Assembly: GCA_946887075.1 (NCBI GenBank)
Contig: CAMPKA010000002.1
Location: 1 to 64,000, forward strand
Source: an uncultured Salinimicrobium sp.
GTDB lineage: Bacteria; Bacteroidota; Bacteroidia; Flavobacteriales; Flavobacteriaceae
Length of the DNA stretch: 64,000 bases
Direction of reading: 5' to 3'
This document shows positions 27,420-38,523 of this stretch, in pieces. Under the pieces are notes generated by a model. That model was not told the origin of the DNA, did no database searches, and saw only the letters and a list, made by a program, of their open reading frames with translations. The translations under genes and the position numbers were made by a program. Each line of letters begins with the position of its first letter. The first letter of the stretch is position 1.

Positions 27420-28610
27420 ATGCCGAATAAAGTAGTAGTCGCCTACAGCGGGGGTCTCGACACCTCCTATTGTGCCAAGTACCTGTCCAGTGAAATGCAG
27501 TATGAGGTTCACGCCGTCAGCGTAAATACAGGGGGCTTCACCCCAGAGGAAATCAGCAGTATAGAGCGCAATGCGAAAACCATGGGAGTAAAGAGCTATG
27601 TCAACATCGATGCTGTTTCCTCCTTTTATCAGAAAGTAGTCAGGTACCTGATCTTTGGAAATGTCCTGAAAAACGATACCTATCCCCTTTCCGTAAGTGC
27701 AGAAAGGATTATTCAGGCGGTGGAAATCGTGAACTACGCGAGGAAAATTGGAGCGGATTTTATCGCCCACGGCAGTACTGGGGCTGGAAACGACCAGGTG
27801 AGATTCGATATGATCTTTCAGACCCTGGCGCCCGAGATAGAGATCATTACCCCCATCCGTGACAAGCAGCTGAGTCGAGAGGAGGAGATCCAGTACCTGA
27901 GATCCCATGGGGTGCAGATGGACTGGGAAAAATCGAAATATTCCGTCAACCGTGGTCTATGGGGAACAAGTGTAGGGGGAGCGGAAACGCTGACTTCGAA
28001 GAACCCTTTGCCGGAATCTGCCTTTCCTGCACAACTGAAGGAAACAGAACCCAGAGAAATCAGCCTCGGCTTTAAGCAAGGGGAACTTATTTCTATTGAT
28101 GGAACGGAGGCTGCCCCCGAAAAAAATATTGAACTGCTGGAGCGCATCGCTTCCCAATTCGCGATAGGAAGGGACATCCATGTCGGGGATACGATCATCG
28201 GGATCAAGGGCAGGGTAGGTTTTGAAGCCGCTGCCGCCCTGGTAACCATCAAAGCGCATCACCTGTTGGAGAAACATACCTTGAGTAAATGGCAGTTGCA
28301 GCACAAGGATTATATCTCAAACTGGTATGGCATGCACTTACATGAGGGGCAGTATCTCGATCCTGTGATGCGGGATCTCGAGGCCTTTCTTCAAAGCTCC
28401 CAGGGGCGGGTAAGCGGGACTGTTTATCTGACTTTGCACCCTTACCGGTTTGTCCTGAACGGGATTGATTCTCCGTATGATCTGATGAACAGCAGTTTTG
28501 GGAAGTACGGGGAGGAAAACAAAGCCTGGACGGCTAATGATGCCAAAGGCTTTATTAGGATACTTTCCAATGCCGGAAAGATCTATCAGCAAGCAAACCA
28601 GACATCATGA
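27420..28610 (+). CDS. argG: Argininosuccinate synthase
   Basis: This joins citrulline and aspartate with ATP, the penultimate step of arginine synthesis. The 396-aa protein has the PP-loop VVAYSGGLDTSYC at residues 5-17 and the conserved GSTGAGNDQVRFD stretch, so both nucleotide and citrulline sites are present. Its length and motifs match the class found in Bacteroidota. Its end overlaps argC by four bases (ATGA). Confidence 0.96.
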   Translation: MPNKVVVAYSGGLDTSYCAKYLSSEMQYEVHAVSVNTGGFTPEEISSIERNAKTMGVKSYVNIDAVSSFYQKVVRYLIFGNVLKNDTYPLSVSAERIIQAVEIVNYARKIGADFIAHGSTGAGNDQVRFDMIFQTLAPEIEIITPIRDKQLSREEEIQYLRSHGVQMDWEKSKYSVNRGLWGTSVGGAETLTSKNPLPESAFPAQLKETEPREISLGFKQGELISIDGTEAAPEKNIELLERIASQFAIGRDIHVGDTIIGIKGRVGFEAAAALVTIKAHHLLEKHTLSKWQLQHKDYISNWYGMHLHEGQYLDPVMRDLEAFLQSSQGRVSGTVYLTLHPYRFVLNGIDSPYDLMNSSFGKYGEENKAWTANDAKGFIRILSNAGKIYQQANQTS

Positions 28611-29572
28611 TCAAAGCAGGAATTATAGGAGGGGCCGGCTATACGGCCGGGGAACTCATCCGGATCCTTCTAAGACATCCGGAGGTAGCACTGGAATTTG
28701 TGTACAGCACCTCTCAGGCAGGGGAGCCGCTGTCCAGCGTTCATCAGGACCTCATCGGGGAAACCGATTTGCGGTTTACCGGAGAGATCAATCCAGGTGC
28801 GGATGTGGTGTTCCTTTGCCTTGGTCATGGGAATTCCAGAAAATTTCTGGAGGAAAACCGGTTTTTCGAGACCACCCGCATCATCGACCTGAGCAATGAT
28901 TTCCGGATCCGGGAGGAGGGAAATCAGTTCGTATACGGCTTGCCGGAATTCAGAAGAAAGGAGATCAAAAATGCTGCGTTTCTCGCGAATCCAGGTTGTT
29001 TTGCTACCGCCATCAGTCTTGGAATTCTTCCGCTTGCAGCCGAGGGCCTGCTCAAAGGGGAGATTCACACCAATGCAGTGACGGGGGCAACAGGAGCAGG
29101 GACCTCCCCTTCGCCTACCACTCATTTCAGCTGGAGAGACAATAATTTCTCCACCTATAAGGCTTTTGAACATCAACACCTGGGGGAGATCCAACAGAGT
29201 CTGGAGGACCTCGATCCTTCTTTTGAGGCCCGCCTGAACTTTCTGCCGAACAGGGGAAATTTTTCCCGCGGGATTCACTGTACCAGTTATACCTTTTTCG
29301 AGGAAAGCGAGGAGACAGCCATCGACATATACCGGGAACGTTATGCTGATGCTGTCTTTACCTTTGTGACGCACCAGGAGTTACACCTGAAACAGGTGGT
29401 CAATACGAACAAATGCCTGGTCAGGGTCCAGAAGTTTGAGGATAAACTGCTGATCACGACCATTCTTGATAACCTGCTCAAAGGGGCTTCTGGTCAGGCG
29501 GTAGAGAATATGAACCTGATGTTCGGCCTCTCCCAGCAGCAGGGGCTGGAACTCAAAGCCAATTACTTCTAA
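28607..29572 (+). CDS. argC: N-acyl-gamma-glutamyl-phosphate reductase
   Basis: This NADPH-dependent reductase of the N-acylglutamyl phosphate intermediate has 321 aa. The dinucleotide fold starts GIIGGAGYTAGELIRIL, and the active-site Cys is in NPGCFATAI. It overlaps argG by four bases. The family enzyme in this phylum may use N-acetyl or N-succinyl intermediates; the sequence does not decide. Confidence 0.95.
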   Translation: MIKAGIIGGAGYTAGELIRILLRHPEVALEFVYSTSQAGEPLSSVHQDLIGETDLRFTGEINPGADVVFLCLGHGNSRKFLEENRFFETTRIIDLSNDFRIREEGNQFVYGLPEFRRKEIKNAAFLANPGCFATAISLGILPLAAEGLLKGEIHTNAVTGATGAGTSPSPTTHFSWRDNNFSTYKAFEHQHLGEIQQSLEDLDPSFEARLNFLPNRGNFSRGIHCTSYTFFEESEETAIDIYRERYADAVFTFVTHQELHLKQVVNTNKCLVRVQKFEDKLLITTILDNLLKGASGQAVENMNLMFGLSQQQGLELKANYF

Positions 29573-29574
29573 AG

Positions 29575-30708
29575 ATGGGTCTATTTGATGTATATCCCCT
29601 TTTTGAGATCACCCCGGTAAGGGGGGAAGGGGTCTTTGTGTATGACAACAAGGGCAGGGAATATCTGGATTTGTATGGTGGACATGCCGTTATTTCCATT
29701 GGTCATTCCCATCCGAATTATGTGGAAGCGGTCCAGCGGCAGGTGGAAAAACTCGGTTTTTATTCCAATTCCGTCCGGAATCCTCTTCAGGAGGAGCTGG
29801 CGGAGAAACTTGGAAAACTCTCCGGATTTGAGGATTACCAGCTTTTCCTCTGCAATTCCGGAGCCGAGGCGAATGAAAATGCCTTAAAACTGGCTTCCTT
29901 CCAAACCGGTCGCTCAAAGGTTCTGTACTTTGAAAGGAGTTTTCACGGAAGAACCTCGGGGGCGGTAGCCGTCACGGATAACCCGGCCATCCAGGCTTCC
30001 TATAACCAGGATCATCAGGTGGAACGGCTTTCTTTCGGCGATGTGGCTGCCCTTGAAGAGGCCCTGACCAGAGGTGACGTAGCCGCAGTAATCTTCGAAA
30101 CCATTCAGGGTGTGGGTGGCCTGGAGGAAATGTCCTCGGAATTCCTGCGGAAGGTGGCGGCTTATTGCAAGGAAAACGGAAGCCTTTTGATCGCGGATGA
30201 AATCCAGTGCGGTTATGGGAGAACGGGAGATTTCTTTGCTTTTCAGCGGCACGGCATCACCCCTGACATCATCAGCATGGCTAAGGGGATGGGCAACGGT
30301 TTTCCTATCGGGGGAATCCTGATCCATCCGCGAATCCAGTCCCGTCACGGGTTGCTGGGGACGACCTTTGGTGGAAATCATCTGGGTTGTGCGGCCGGAA
30401 TCGCGGTCCTTGAAACCCTGGAAAAGGAGGAGCTGATTCAGAAAGCCGGAACTTTTTCCCAGTATCTTGCCTTGAAGGCAGCGGAATACCCGCAGATCAA
30501 AAGGATCAGGGGCAGAGGCCTGATGATCGGTCTGGAATTCGATTTCGAGGTTGCCTCCCTGCGGAAGAGACTCTTGTATGAATACGGTATTTTCACCGGA
30601 TCCGCCTCCGACAAGAACCTGCTGCGGATACTCCCCCCTTTGATCATCGAGGAGAAGCATTTTGAATTTTTCTTCTCCGCTCTGGATAAGGCATTAACCG
30701 ACAATTAA
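29575..30708 (+). CDS. argD: N-acylornithine aminotransferase
   Basis: This PLP-dependent class-III aminotransferase forms N-acylornithine from the semialdehyde with glutamate. It has 377 aa. Cofactor and substrate motifs are NSGAEANENALKLA (about 97-110), IADEIQCGYGRTG and the lysine region MAKGMGNGFPIGG, followed by TTFGGNHLGCAA. It lies two bases after argC and five before argF'. The C-terminus ends normally. Confidence 0.95.
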   Translation: MGLFDVYPLFEITPVRGEGVFVYDNKGREYLDLYGGHAVISIGHSHPNYVEAVQRQVEKLGFYSNSVRNPLQEELAEKLGKLSGFEDYQLFLCNSGAEANENALKLASFQTGRSKVLYFERSFHGRTSGAVAVTDNPAIQASYNQDHQVERLSFGDVAALEEALTRGDVAAVIFETIQGVGGLEEMSSEFLRKVAAYCKENGSLLIADEIQCGYGRTGDFFAFQRHGITPDIISMAKGMGNGFPIGGILIHPRIQSRHGLLGTTFGGNHLGCAAGIAVLETLEKEELIQKAGTFSQYLALKAAEYPQIKRIRGRGLMIGLEFDFEVASLRKRLLYEYGIFTGSASDKNLLRILPPLIIEEKHFEFFFSALDKALTDN

Positions 30709-30713
30709 AGTTC

Positions 30714-31664
30714 ATGAAAAATTTTACAAGTTTAAGGGATATCAGAGACCTGGAAATGCTGATTTCGGAGGCCCGGCAATTGAAAAGGGGCCTGCCGTCT
30801 CCGTTACCCGGTCAAGGAAAGACCCTCGGAATGCTTTTTTTTAATCCCAGCCTCCGTACCCGAATGAGTACGGAGAAGGCTGCCAGAATGCTCGGTATGG
30901 ATGTCATGGTTATGAATGCGGACAAGGACGGTTGGAAAATAGAATTCCGGGACGGAGTGGTGATGGATGCTGACGGTGCGGAACATATCAAGGAGGCCGC
31001 CAGGGTGATGTCCGCCTATTGCGATATCATCGGGGTCAGGGCATTCCCAGGGCTTATCGATCGAGAAGCGGATGAGGCGGAGGGCATTTTACAGGGATTC
31101 CTCCGTCATGCAAGAGTGCCAATAGTGAATCTGGAGAGTGCCACGGGACATCCGCTTCAGGCGCTGACGGATGCGTTGACAATTTCAGAACTCAGCACCA
31201 GGAGTCGCCCCAAAGTTGTGCTTACATGGGCGCCTCATCCCAAGGCACTGCCTCAGGCCGTTCCAAATTCATTTGTATCCGTGATGCAACGTATGCCGGT
31301 TGATCTGGTAATCAGTAATCCCGAGGGTTATGATCTGGATCCGGGGATCGTGAGGGATACTCCGGTGTTACACAACCAGCAGGAGGCCCTTCAGGATGCA
31401 GATTTCGTCTATGTAAAAAATTGGAGCAGCTATCAGGATTACGGGAAGGTGCTTTCCAGGGATCCCCACTGGACCTTTAGCTCCGATAAACTGGCCCTTA
31501 CGAACAATGCTCGCGTGATGCATTGTCTGCCTGTCAGGCGGAATGTGGTCATCTCCGACGAAGTCCTCGACAGCGATAATGCTGTGGTGATCCAACAAGC
31601 GGGAAACCGAACGTATGCCGCCATGGCCGTTATGAAAAGGCTGCTTGAAAATCAGGCAAGATGA
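30714..31664 (+). CDS. argF': N-acylornithine carbamoyltransferase (AOTCase/SOTCase)
   Basis: This transfers the carbamoyl group to N-acylornithine, as in Xanthomonas (acetyl) and Bacteroides fragilis (succinyl), and not to free ornithine. The 316-aa protein has the carbamoyl-phosphate motif NPSLRTRMS (about 44-52), the HPLQALTD motif and MHCLPVRRN. The segment preceding the conserved EH at 90-91 reads ADGAEHIKEA, so the position I align with the known specificity residue (Glu92 in the acetyl enzyme, Pro90 in the succinyl enzyme) is Ala89. A small residue there favours the succinyl form. That alignment is from memory. It overlaps argB by four bases. Confidence 0.9.
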   Translation: MKNFTSLRDIRDLEMLISEARQLKRGLPSPLPGQGKTLGMLFFNPSLRTRMSTEKAARMLGMDVMVMNADKDGWKIEFRDGVVMDADGAEHIKEAARVMSAYCDIIGVRAFPGLIDREADEAEGILQGFLRHARVPIVNLESATGHPLQALTDALTISELSTRSRPKVVLTWAPHPKALPQAVPNSFVSVMQRMPVDLVISNPEGYDLDPGIVRDTPVLHNQQEALQDADFVYVKNWSSYQDYGKVLSRDPHWTFSSDKLALTNNARVMHCLPVRRNVVISDEVLDSDNAVVIQQAGNRTYAAMAVMKRLLENQAR

Positions 31665-32440
31665 GAAGCGGGAAACTCAGCGTCGTCAAGATCGGTGGAA
31701 AACTGATCGAGGAGAAGGAAACCCTTGAGAAGCTTCTTTTGGACCTTATCCATATGGAGGGGAAAAAAATCCTTGTGCATGGTGGTGGAAACATGGCTAC
31801 CGAGCTTTCCGCAAAACTCGGATATCAAACCCGTATGGTCGACGGGAGACGCATCACTGATGCTGACTCGCTTCAGGTAATTGTGATGGTCTACGGCGGG
31901 CTCATCAATAAGACGCTCGTGTCAAGACTCCAGTTCCTGGGCGCAGATGCTGTAGGATTATGCGGGGCGGACGGAAAGGCACTGGTCTCCAGAAAAAGAA
32001 GGGTAGCCGAAATCGACTACGGCTTTGTCGGAGATATAGAGGAAGTCAATGTCGAGTTTATCTCCCTGCTCCTGGAGCAAAACATTATCCCCGTCTTCTC
32101 AGCCATCTCCTGGTCAAAAGCCGGAGAACTGCTCAATACCAACGGAGACACAGTGGCTGCTGAGGTAGCCGGTGCCCTCGCCGGGCGATACGATACGGGA
32201 CTCTATTACTGCCTGGATAAAAATGGCGTACTTGCAGATCCCTCGGACGAAGCTTCCCTGATCCCGAGCCTCGACAAAAACAGTTATGAGACATTGCGGG
32301 ACCAGGGGATAATCAGCGGTGGTATGCTTCCGAAACTCTTCAATTGTTTCGGAGCCCTGGAAAGGGGTGTGGACCGGGTTTTCCTAGGGGGATCAGCCAT
32401 GTTGGGAACCAATGCGGAAAGAACTGAAATCAGAAAATAA
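31661..32440 (+). CDS. argB: N-acylglutamate kinase
   Basis: This phosphorylates N-acylglutamate and is usually the arginine-feedback step of the pathway. The 259-aa amino-acid-kinase fold shows VVKIGGKLI, LVHGGGNMATEL and the Asp-Lys region CLDKNGVLAD, followed by ISGGMLPKL. The N-terminal extension that gives arginine-inhibited kinases a hexameric ring is absent or very short, so strong feedback inhibition may be missing, which would leave more room for control by the leader. It overlaps argF' and touches argE (TAATG). Confidence 0.93.
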   Translation: MRSGKLSVVKIGGKLIEEKETLEKLLLDLIHMEGKKILVHGGGNMATELSAKLGYQTRMVDGRRITDADSLQVIVMVYGGLINKTLVSRLQFLGADAVGLCGADGKALVSRKRRVAEIDYGFVGDIEEVNVEFISLLLEQNIIPVFSAISWSKAGELLNTNGDTVAAEVAGALAGRYDTGLYYCLDKNGVLADPSDEASLIPSLDKNSYETLRDQGIISGGMLPKLFNCFGALERGVDRVFLGGSAMLGTNAERTEIRK

Positions 32441-33540
32441 TGGAACTGAAGGAATTACAGCAGGAAGCCATCGATTTGTTAAAAAAGCTCATCAGCACCC
32501 CGTCTTTCTCAGGTGAAGAAGGGGAGACTGCCAGCCTTTTGGAAGACTGGTTCTCCCACCGGGGTATAGCCTGGAAGAGACAGGATAATAACGTGTGGGC
32601 TTTGAACCGGCATTTCGATCCTGTAAAGCCGACCCTTTTGATGAATTCCCACCATGATACCGTAAAGCCAAACTCGGGATACTCCCGTGATCCCTTTGTA
32701 CCCGATATCATGGAAGGGAAGCTGTATGGCCTCGGGAGCAACGATGCCGGCGGTTGTCTGGTTTCCTTGCTGGCCGCCTTTACCTGGTTATATGAGAGGA
32801 ATGACCTGGGATATAACCTGCTTTTTGCAGGAACAGCGGAAGAAGAAGTTAACGGGAGCCATGGGATAGCGTCTGTCTTGTCGTCCTTTCCTGAAATTGA
32901 GGCTGCCATCGTAGGGGAACCGACCTTGATGAAGATGGCTGTTGCAGAAATGGGGCTGGTCGTATTCGACGCGGTGGTCAAAGGGACTCCTTCACACGCT
33001 GCCCATCCGAATTCCGACAATCCGATCTATAAATCCGCAAAGGTCCTGCAGTGGTTTGAGAATCTTACTTTCGACAGGGTTTCAGAGGAACTGGGGGCTG
33101 TTAAACCTACAGTGACCCAGATCAGAGCAGGGGAGCAACATAACGTGGTACCCGGACAGGTGGAGATGGTGATCGATGTAAGGGTCAATGAACGGTACAC
33201 AAACGCCGAAATCCAGAAGATCCTTCAGGATTCTGCTCCTGTTGATCACATTCAGGCAAGGTCCCTGCGACTCGGATCTTCTTCCATTCCCCTGGACCAT
33301 CCTTTGGTAAAGGCTGGGTATACTCTGGGGATGGAGAGCTACGGATCGCCCACGCTTTCAGATCAGGCCATGTTGAATTGCCCTTCGCTCAAATTAGGAC
33401 CGGGAGACTCCCGAAGGTCCCATTCTGCTGATGAGTTCATTTATGTCGCAGAGATCGAATCAGGGATCGAGGGATACATCCGGCTGCTGGAATCAGCCTT
33501 TAGCGATTATAATACGAATTCCAAAAAAGACCGAATATGA
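32440..33540 (+). CDS. argE: M20 N-acylcitrulline/ornithine deacylase
   Basis: This metallo-amidase removes the acyl group. Because carbamoylation in this operon occurs on acylornithine, its expected substrate is N-acylcitrulline. The 366-aa protein has the M20 zinc motifs NSHHDTVKP, GSNDAGGCLVSLL and GTAEEEVNGSHG with catalytic Glu. The dimerisation domain covers about 175-290 and the final metal His is in RRSHSADEF. It overlaps argH by four bases. Confidence 0.93.
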   Translation: MELKELQQEAIDLLKKLISTPSFSGEEGETASLLEDWFSHRGIAWKRQDNNVWALNRHFDPVKPTLLMNSHHDTVKPNSGYSRDPFVPDIMEGKLYGLGSNDAGGCLVSLLAAFTWLYERNDLGYNLLFAGTAEEEVNGSHGIASVLSSFPEIEAAIVGEPTLMKMAVAEMGLVVFDAVVKGTPSHAAHPNSDNPIYKSAKVLQWFENLTFDRVSEELGAVKPTVTQIRAGEQHNVVPGQVEMVIDVRVNERYTNAEIQKILQDSAPVDHIQARSLRLGSSSIPLDHPLVKAGYTLGMESYGSPTLSDQAMLNCPSLKLGPGDSRRSHSADEFIYVAEIESGIEGYIRLLESAFSDYNTNSKKDRI

Positions 33541-34826
33541 AACTCTGGGAAAAAGGCATCGGGACAGATGCAAAAATCGAAAGGTTCACCGTCGGAAACG
33601 ATCGGGAACTGGATATTTATATTGCTCCTTATGATATTACTGCCTCAAGGGCTCATGCAAAAATGCTGGGAGAAGTCGGAATCCTTGAAATCGGAGAGGT
33701 AAAGGCATTGGAACAGGAGCTTCAGAAGTTACAGGAGCAGATCGAAAAGGGAGATTTTCAAATAGAAGATACTTTCGAAGATGTGCATTCCAAGATCGAG
33801 TACCAACTGACAGCGGCCCTTGGAGAAACCGGGAAGAAAATCCATACTGCGCGGTCCAGGAATGATCAGGTTCTGGTGGCACTCCAGCTATATTTTAAAG
33901 ACAACCTCAAGGGAATAAAAAAGCAGACCGGTGACCTGATCCAGATCCTGCTTGAGCTTGCAGAGCAGCATAAGGAAAAACTTCTGCCGGGGTATACACA
34001 CCTCCAGGTCGCCATGCCGTCGTCTTTTGGCCTGTGGTTTTCGGCTTACGCCGAATTGCTGATCGACGATCTTTATCTTCTGGAAGCAGGGCTGAAGGTT
34101 GTAGACCAGAATCCTCTGGGATCGGCTGCCGGTTACGGATCCTCTTTCCCCATAGACAGGGAATTCACAACCCGACAGCTCGGTTTTTCTACTTTGAAGT
34201 TCAACGCCGTCGCCGCCCAAATGAGCCGTGGAAAGTGCGAACGTACCGTCACTATGGTGATCGGTTCCCTCGCAAATACGCTCTCTCGGCTGGCGATGGA
34301 TGTATGTCTGTATATGAGCCAGAATTTCGGGTTCATCACTTTTCCGGATGACCTGACTACGGGATCCAGCATAATGCCCCACAAAAAGAACCCGGATGTA
34401 TTCGAACTGATCAGGGGTAAATGTAACAGACTACAGGCTATTTCGAATGAAATGGTCCTGGTGACCAACAACCTGCCCAGTGGATATCACAGGGATTTTC
34501 AGGTGCTAAAGGAAAACAGCATTCTGGCCGTTGAAGGCATCAAGGAGATCCTGGAGATCCTGTCTTATGCCATAGCACAGGTGGAGGTACGGGATATCGA
34601 CCTTCAGGATGAGAAATATCGATACCTCTTTACGGTGGATAGCATCAATGAGCTCGTGGTTCAGGGAAAATCCTTCCGGGATGCCTACCGACTAATCGGG
34701 GAGCAGGTGCAGGCAGGAACATATGAACCCGGAGCGGAAAGGAGACACTCCCATATTGGGAGCAAAGACCATCTTGCCCTGGACCGGATCGCGGCGAAAA
34801 TGGCAGAACTTCAGAAAGGAATTTAG
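33537..34826 (+). CDS. argH: Argininosuccinate lyase
   Basis: This last enzyme of the pathway releases arginine and fumarate. It has 429 aa. The fumarase/aspartase signature GSSIMPHKKNPDVFE is present, and the HSRNDQVL helix reads ARSRNDQVLVAL. The C-terminal region is slightly shorter than in Escherichia coli. It is the last gene of the operon, ending 15 bases from the convergent GH97 gene with no obvious terminator between. Confidence 0.96.
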   Translation: MKLWEKGIGTDAKIERFTVGNDRELDIYIAPYDITASRAHAKMLGEVGILEIGEVKALEQELQKLQEQIEKGDFQIEDTFEDVHSKIEYQLTAALGETGKKIHTARSRNDQVLVALQLYFKDNLKGIKKQTGDLIQILLELAEQHKEKLLPGYTHLQVAMPSSFGLWFSAYAELLIDDLYLLEAGLKVVDQNPLGSAAGYGSSFPIDREFTTRQLGFSTLKFNAVAAQMSRGKCERTVTMVIGSLANTLSRLAMDVCLYMSQNFGFITFPDDLTTGSSIMPHKKNPDVFELIRGKCNRLQAISNEMVLVTNNLPSGYHRDFQVLKENSILAVEGIKEILEILSYAIAQVEVRDIDLQDEKYRYLFTVDSINELVVQGKSFRDAYRLIGEQVQAGTYEPGAERRHSHIGSKDHLALDRIAAKMAELQKGI

Positions 34827-34841
34827 TGATGCTTTTGAGTC

Positions 34842-37246
<2,405 letters not shown>

Positions 37247-38494
37247 ATGACAATGAAATTACATCACCTGTACTACCTATTGGTCCTTTGTTGCCTTACC
37301 TCCCTTACCGGATGCGGCGAAAAAAAAGAATCGGATGCAAAAGAAGCAGAGACAACTGAGGAAGAACTAACTGCTGACCAGGGAAAAGGAAGTCTTTATG
37401 CCTGGCAGTTCCCTAATGAGGACCTGGAAAAGGCCTGGAAGCGCTACTCCTACAGCGAAGAACGATGGTGGGGAGATTTTCCGAAAGACCTCAAGGCCCC
37501 TGAAGGCGACATGTTCGAAGCCTATCCCTGGGCGATCGGTCCTTTCGACAAATACGAGAAAAATCCTGTTCTCTCTCCCACCCCTGGGGACTGGGACAAG
37601 GGAAGAATGAGTGGAGGAGTACACAATGGGGCGGTAATTGTAAAAGACGATATCTTTTATTATATCTACCGGGGAGAGCAACCCCTCGACATAACGCTGG
37701 ACACCAGGATTGATTACATTGGAGACATTGGAATCGCCACGAGCAAGGACGGCTATAATTTTACCAAAGATACGCTCCACAGTCCGCTCTTTCGAACTGG
37801 AGAAGACCGCAAATACAGCTTTGAGGATGTGAACATTGTGAAGCATGGTGATACTTATTATCTCTTCTGCAACCAATGGTATTGGCCGGATCAGGACAAT
37901 TACGAAATAAACGGGACTTTTCTGGCTACCTCAAAAGACCTGATCAACTGGGAGAAAAAAGGCATCGTTTTTCCTGATGCGACCACCACCCATCGTAATG
38001 CTGTGGTTCTTCAGAACCCTGATAATGAAGCTGTAAAGGTCAACGGCAAATTCGTCATGTACCTTAACTATGGACTGATGGCGTATTCTGATGATATGGT
38101 TAACTGGGAGTCCAAGGAAGTGGCACCTGAACACAGGTTCCCTGGAGGGGAAGGCTGTTTTGCTCTGGCAGATTATGACCCTGAGAACCCGGACAACATT
38201 ATCCTCTTTACAGGAGGCAACCACACCGGCCATTTCTATGCGATCGGAGAAGTCTTGTTCAATAAGAGCAATCCCGAGAAACCGCTCGAATACCTGCCCA
38301 GGCCAGTTTTGAAAGCTGATCCCGAAATTCCCTTTGAACATGGGTTTTCAGCAGAGGACCCAGAAAAAATGATCTCTGTTTTTGCGGATTGTATTTTCTT
38401 CAACGGCCTTACCCGGGAGAAAAACAAATGGTGGGCATACTACGGAGGAAGTGAATATTATACCAATCTGGCCCAGGCACCCGTAGAAAGGTAG
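37247..38494 (+). CDS. GH130-like five-bladed propeller lipoprotein, copy A
   Basis: This 415-aa lipoprotein (lipobox SLTGC, Cys about 23, then an acidic linker) has a beta-propeller with blade motifs of the GH130/GH43 type: NGAVIVKDDIFYYIYRGEQ, IGIATSKDGYNF, TFLATSKDLINW and LMAYSDDMVNW. At the position of the GH130 EDPR catalytic motif it has EDVN (Asp about 194), so the acid may be retained but the surrounding site differs. It probably acts on glycan fragments in the periplasm or on the cell surface. A close paralogue is at 41225, and each copy is followed by a sulfatase gene. Confidence 0.7.
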   Translation: MTMKLHHLYYLLVLCCLTSLTGCGEKKESDAKEAETTEEELTADQGKGSLYAWQFPNEDLEKAWKRYSYSEERWWGDFPKDLKAPEGDMFEAYPWAIGPFDKYEKNPVLSPTPGDWDKGRMSGGVHNGAVIVKDDIFYYIYRGEQPLDITLDTRIDYIGDIGIATSKDGYNFTKDTLHSPLFRTGEDRKYSFEDVNIVKHGDTYYLFCNQWYWPDQDNYEINGTFLATSKDLINWEKKGIVFPDATTTHRNAVVLQNPDNEAVKVNGKFVMYLNYGLMAYSDDMVNWESKEVAPEHRFPGGEGCFALADYDPENPDNIILFTGGNHTGHFYAIGEVLFNKSNPEKPLEYLPRPVLKADPEIPFEHGFSAEDPEKMISVFADCIFFNGLTREKNKWWAYYGGSEYYTNLAQAPVER

Positions 38495-38523
38495 CATAAA
38501 GGGACCAGAAAAAGGAGTCCGAT

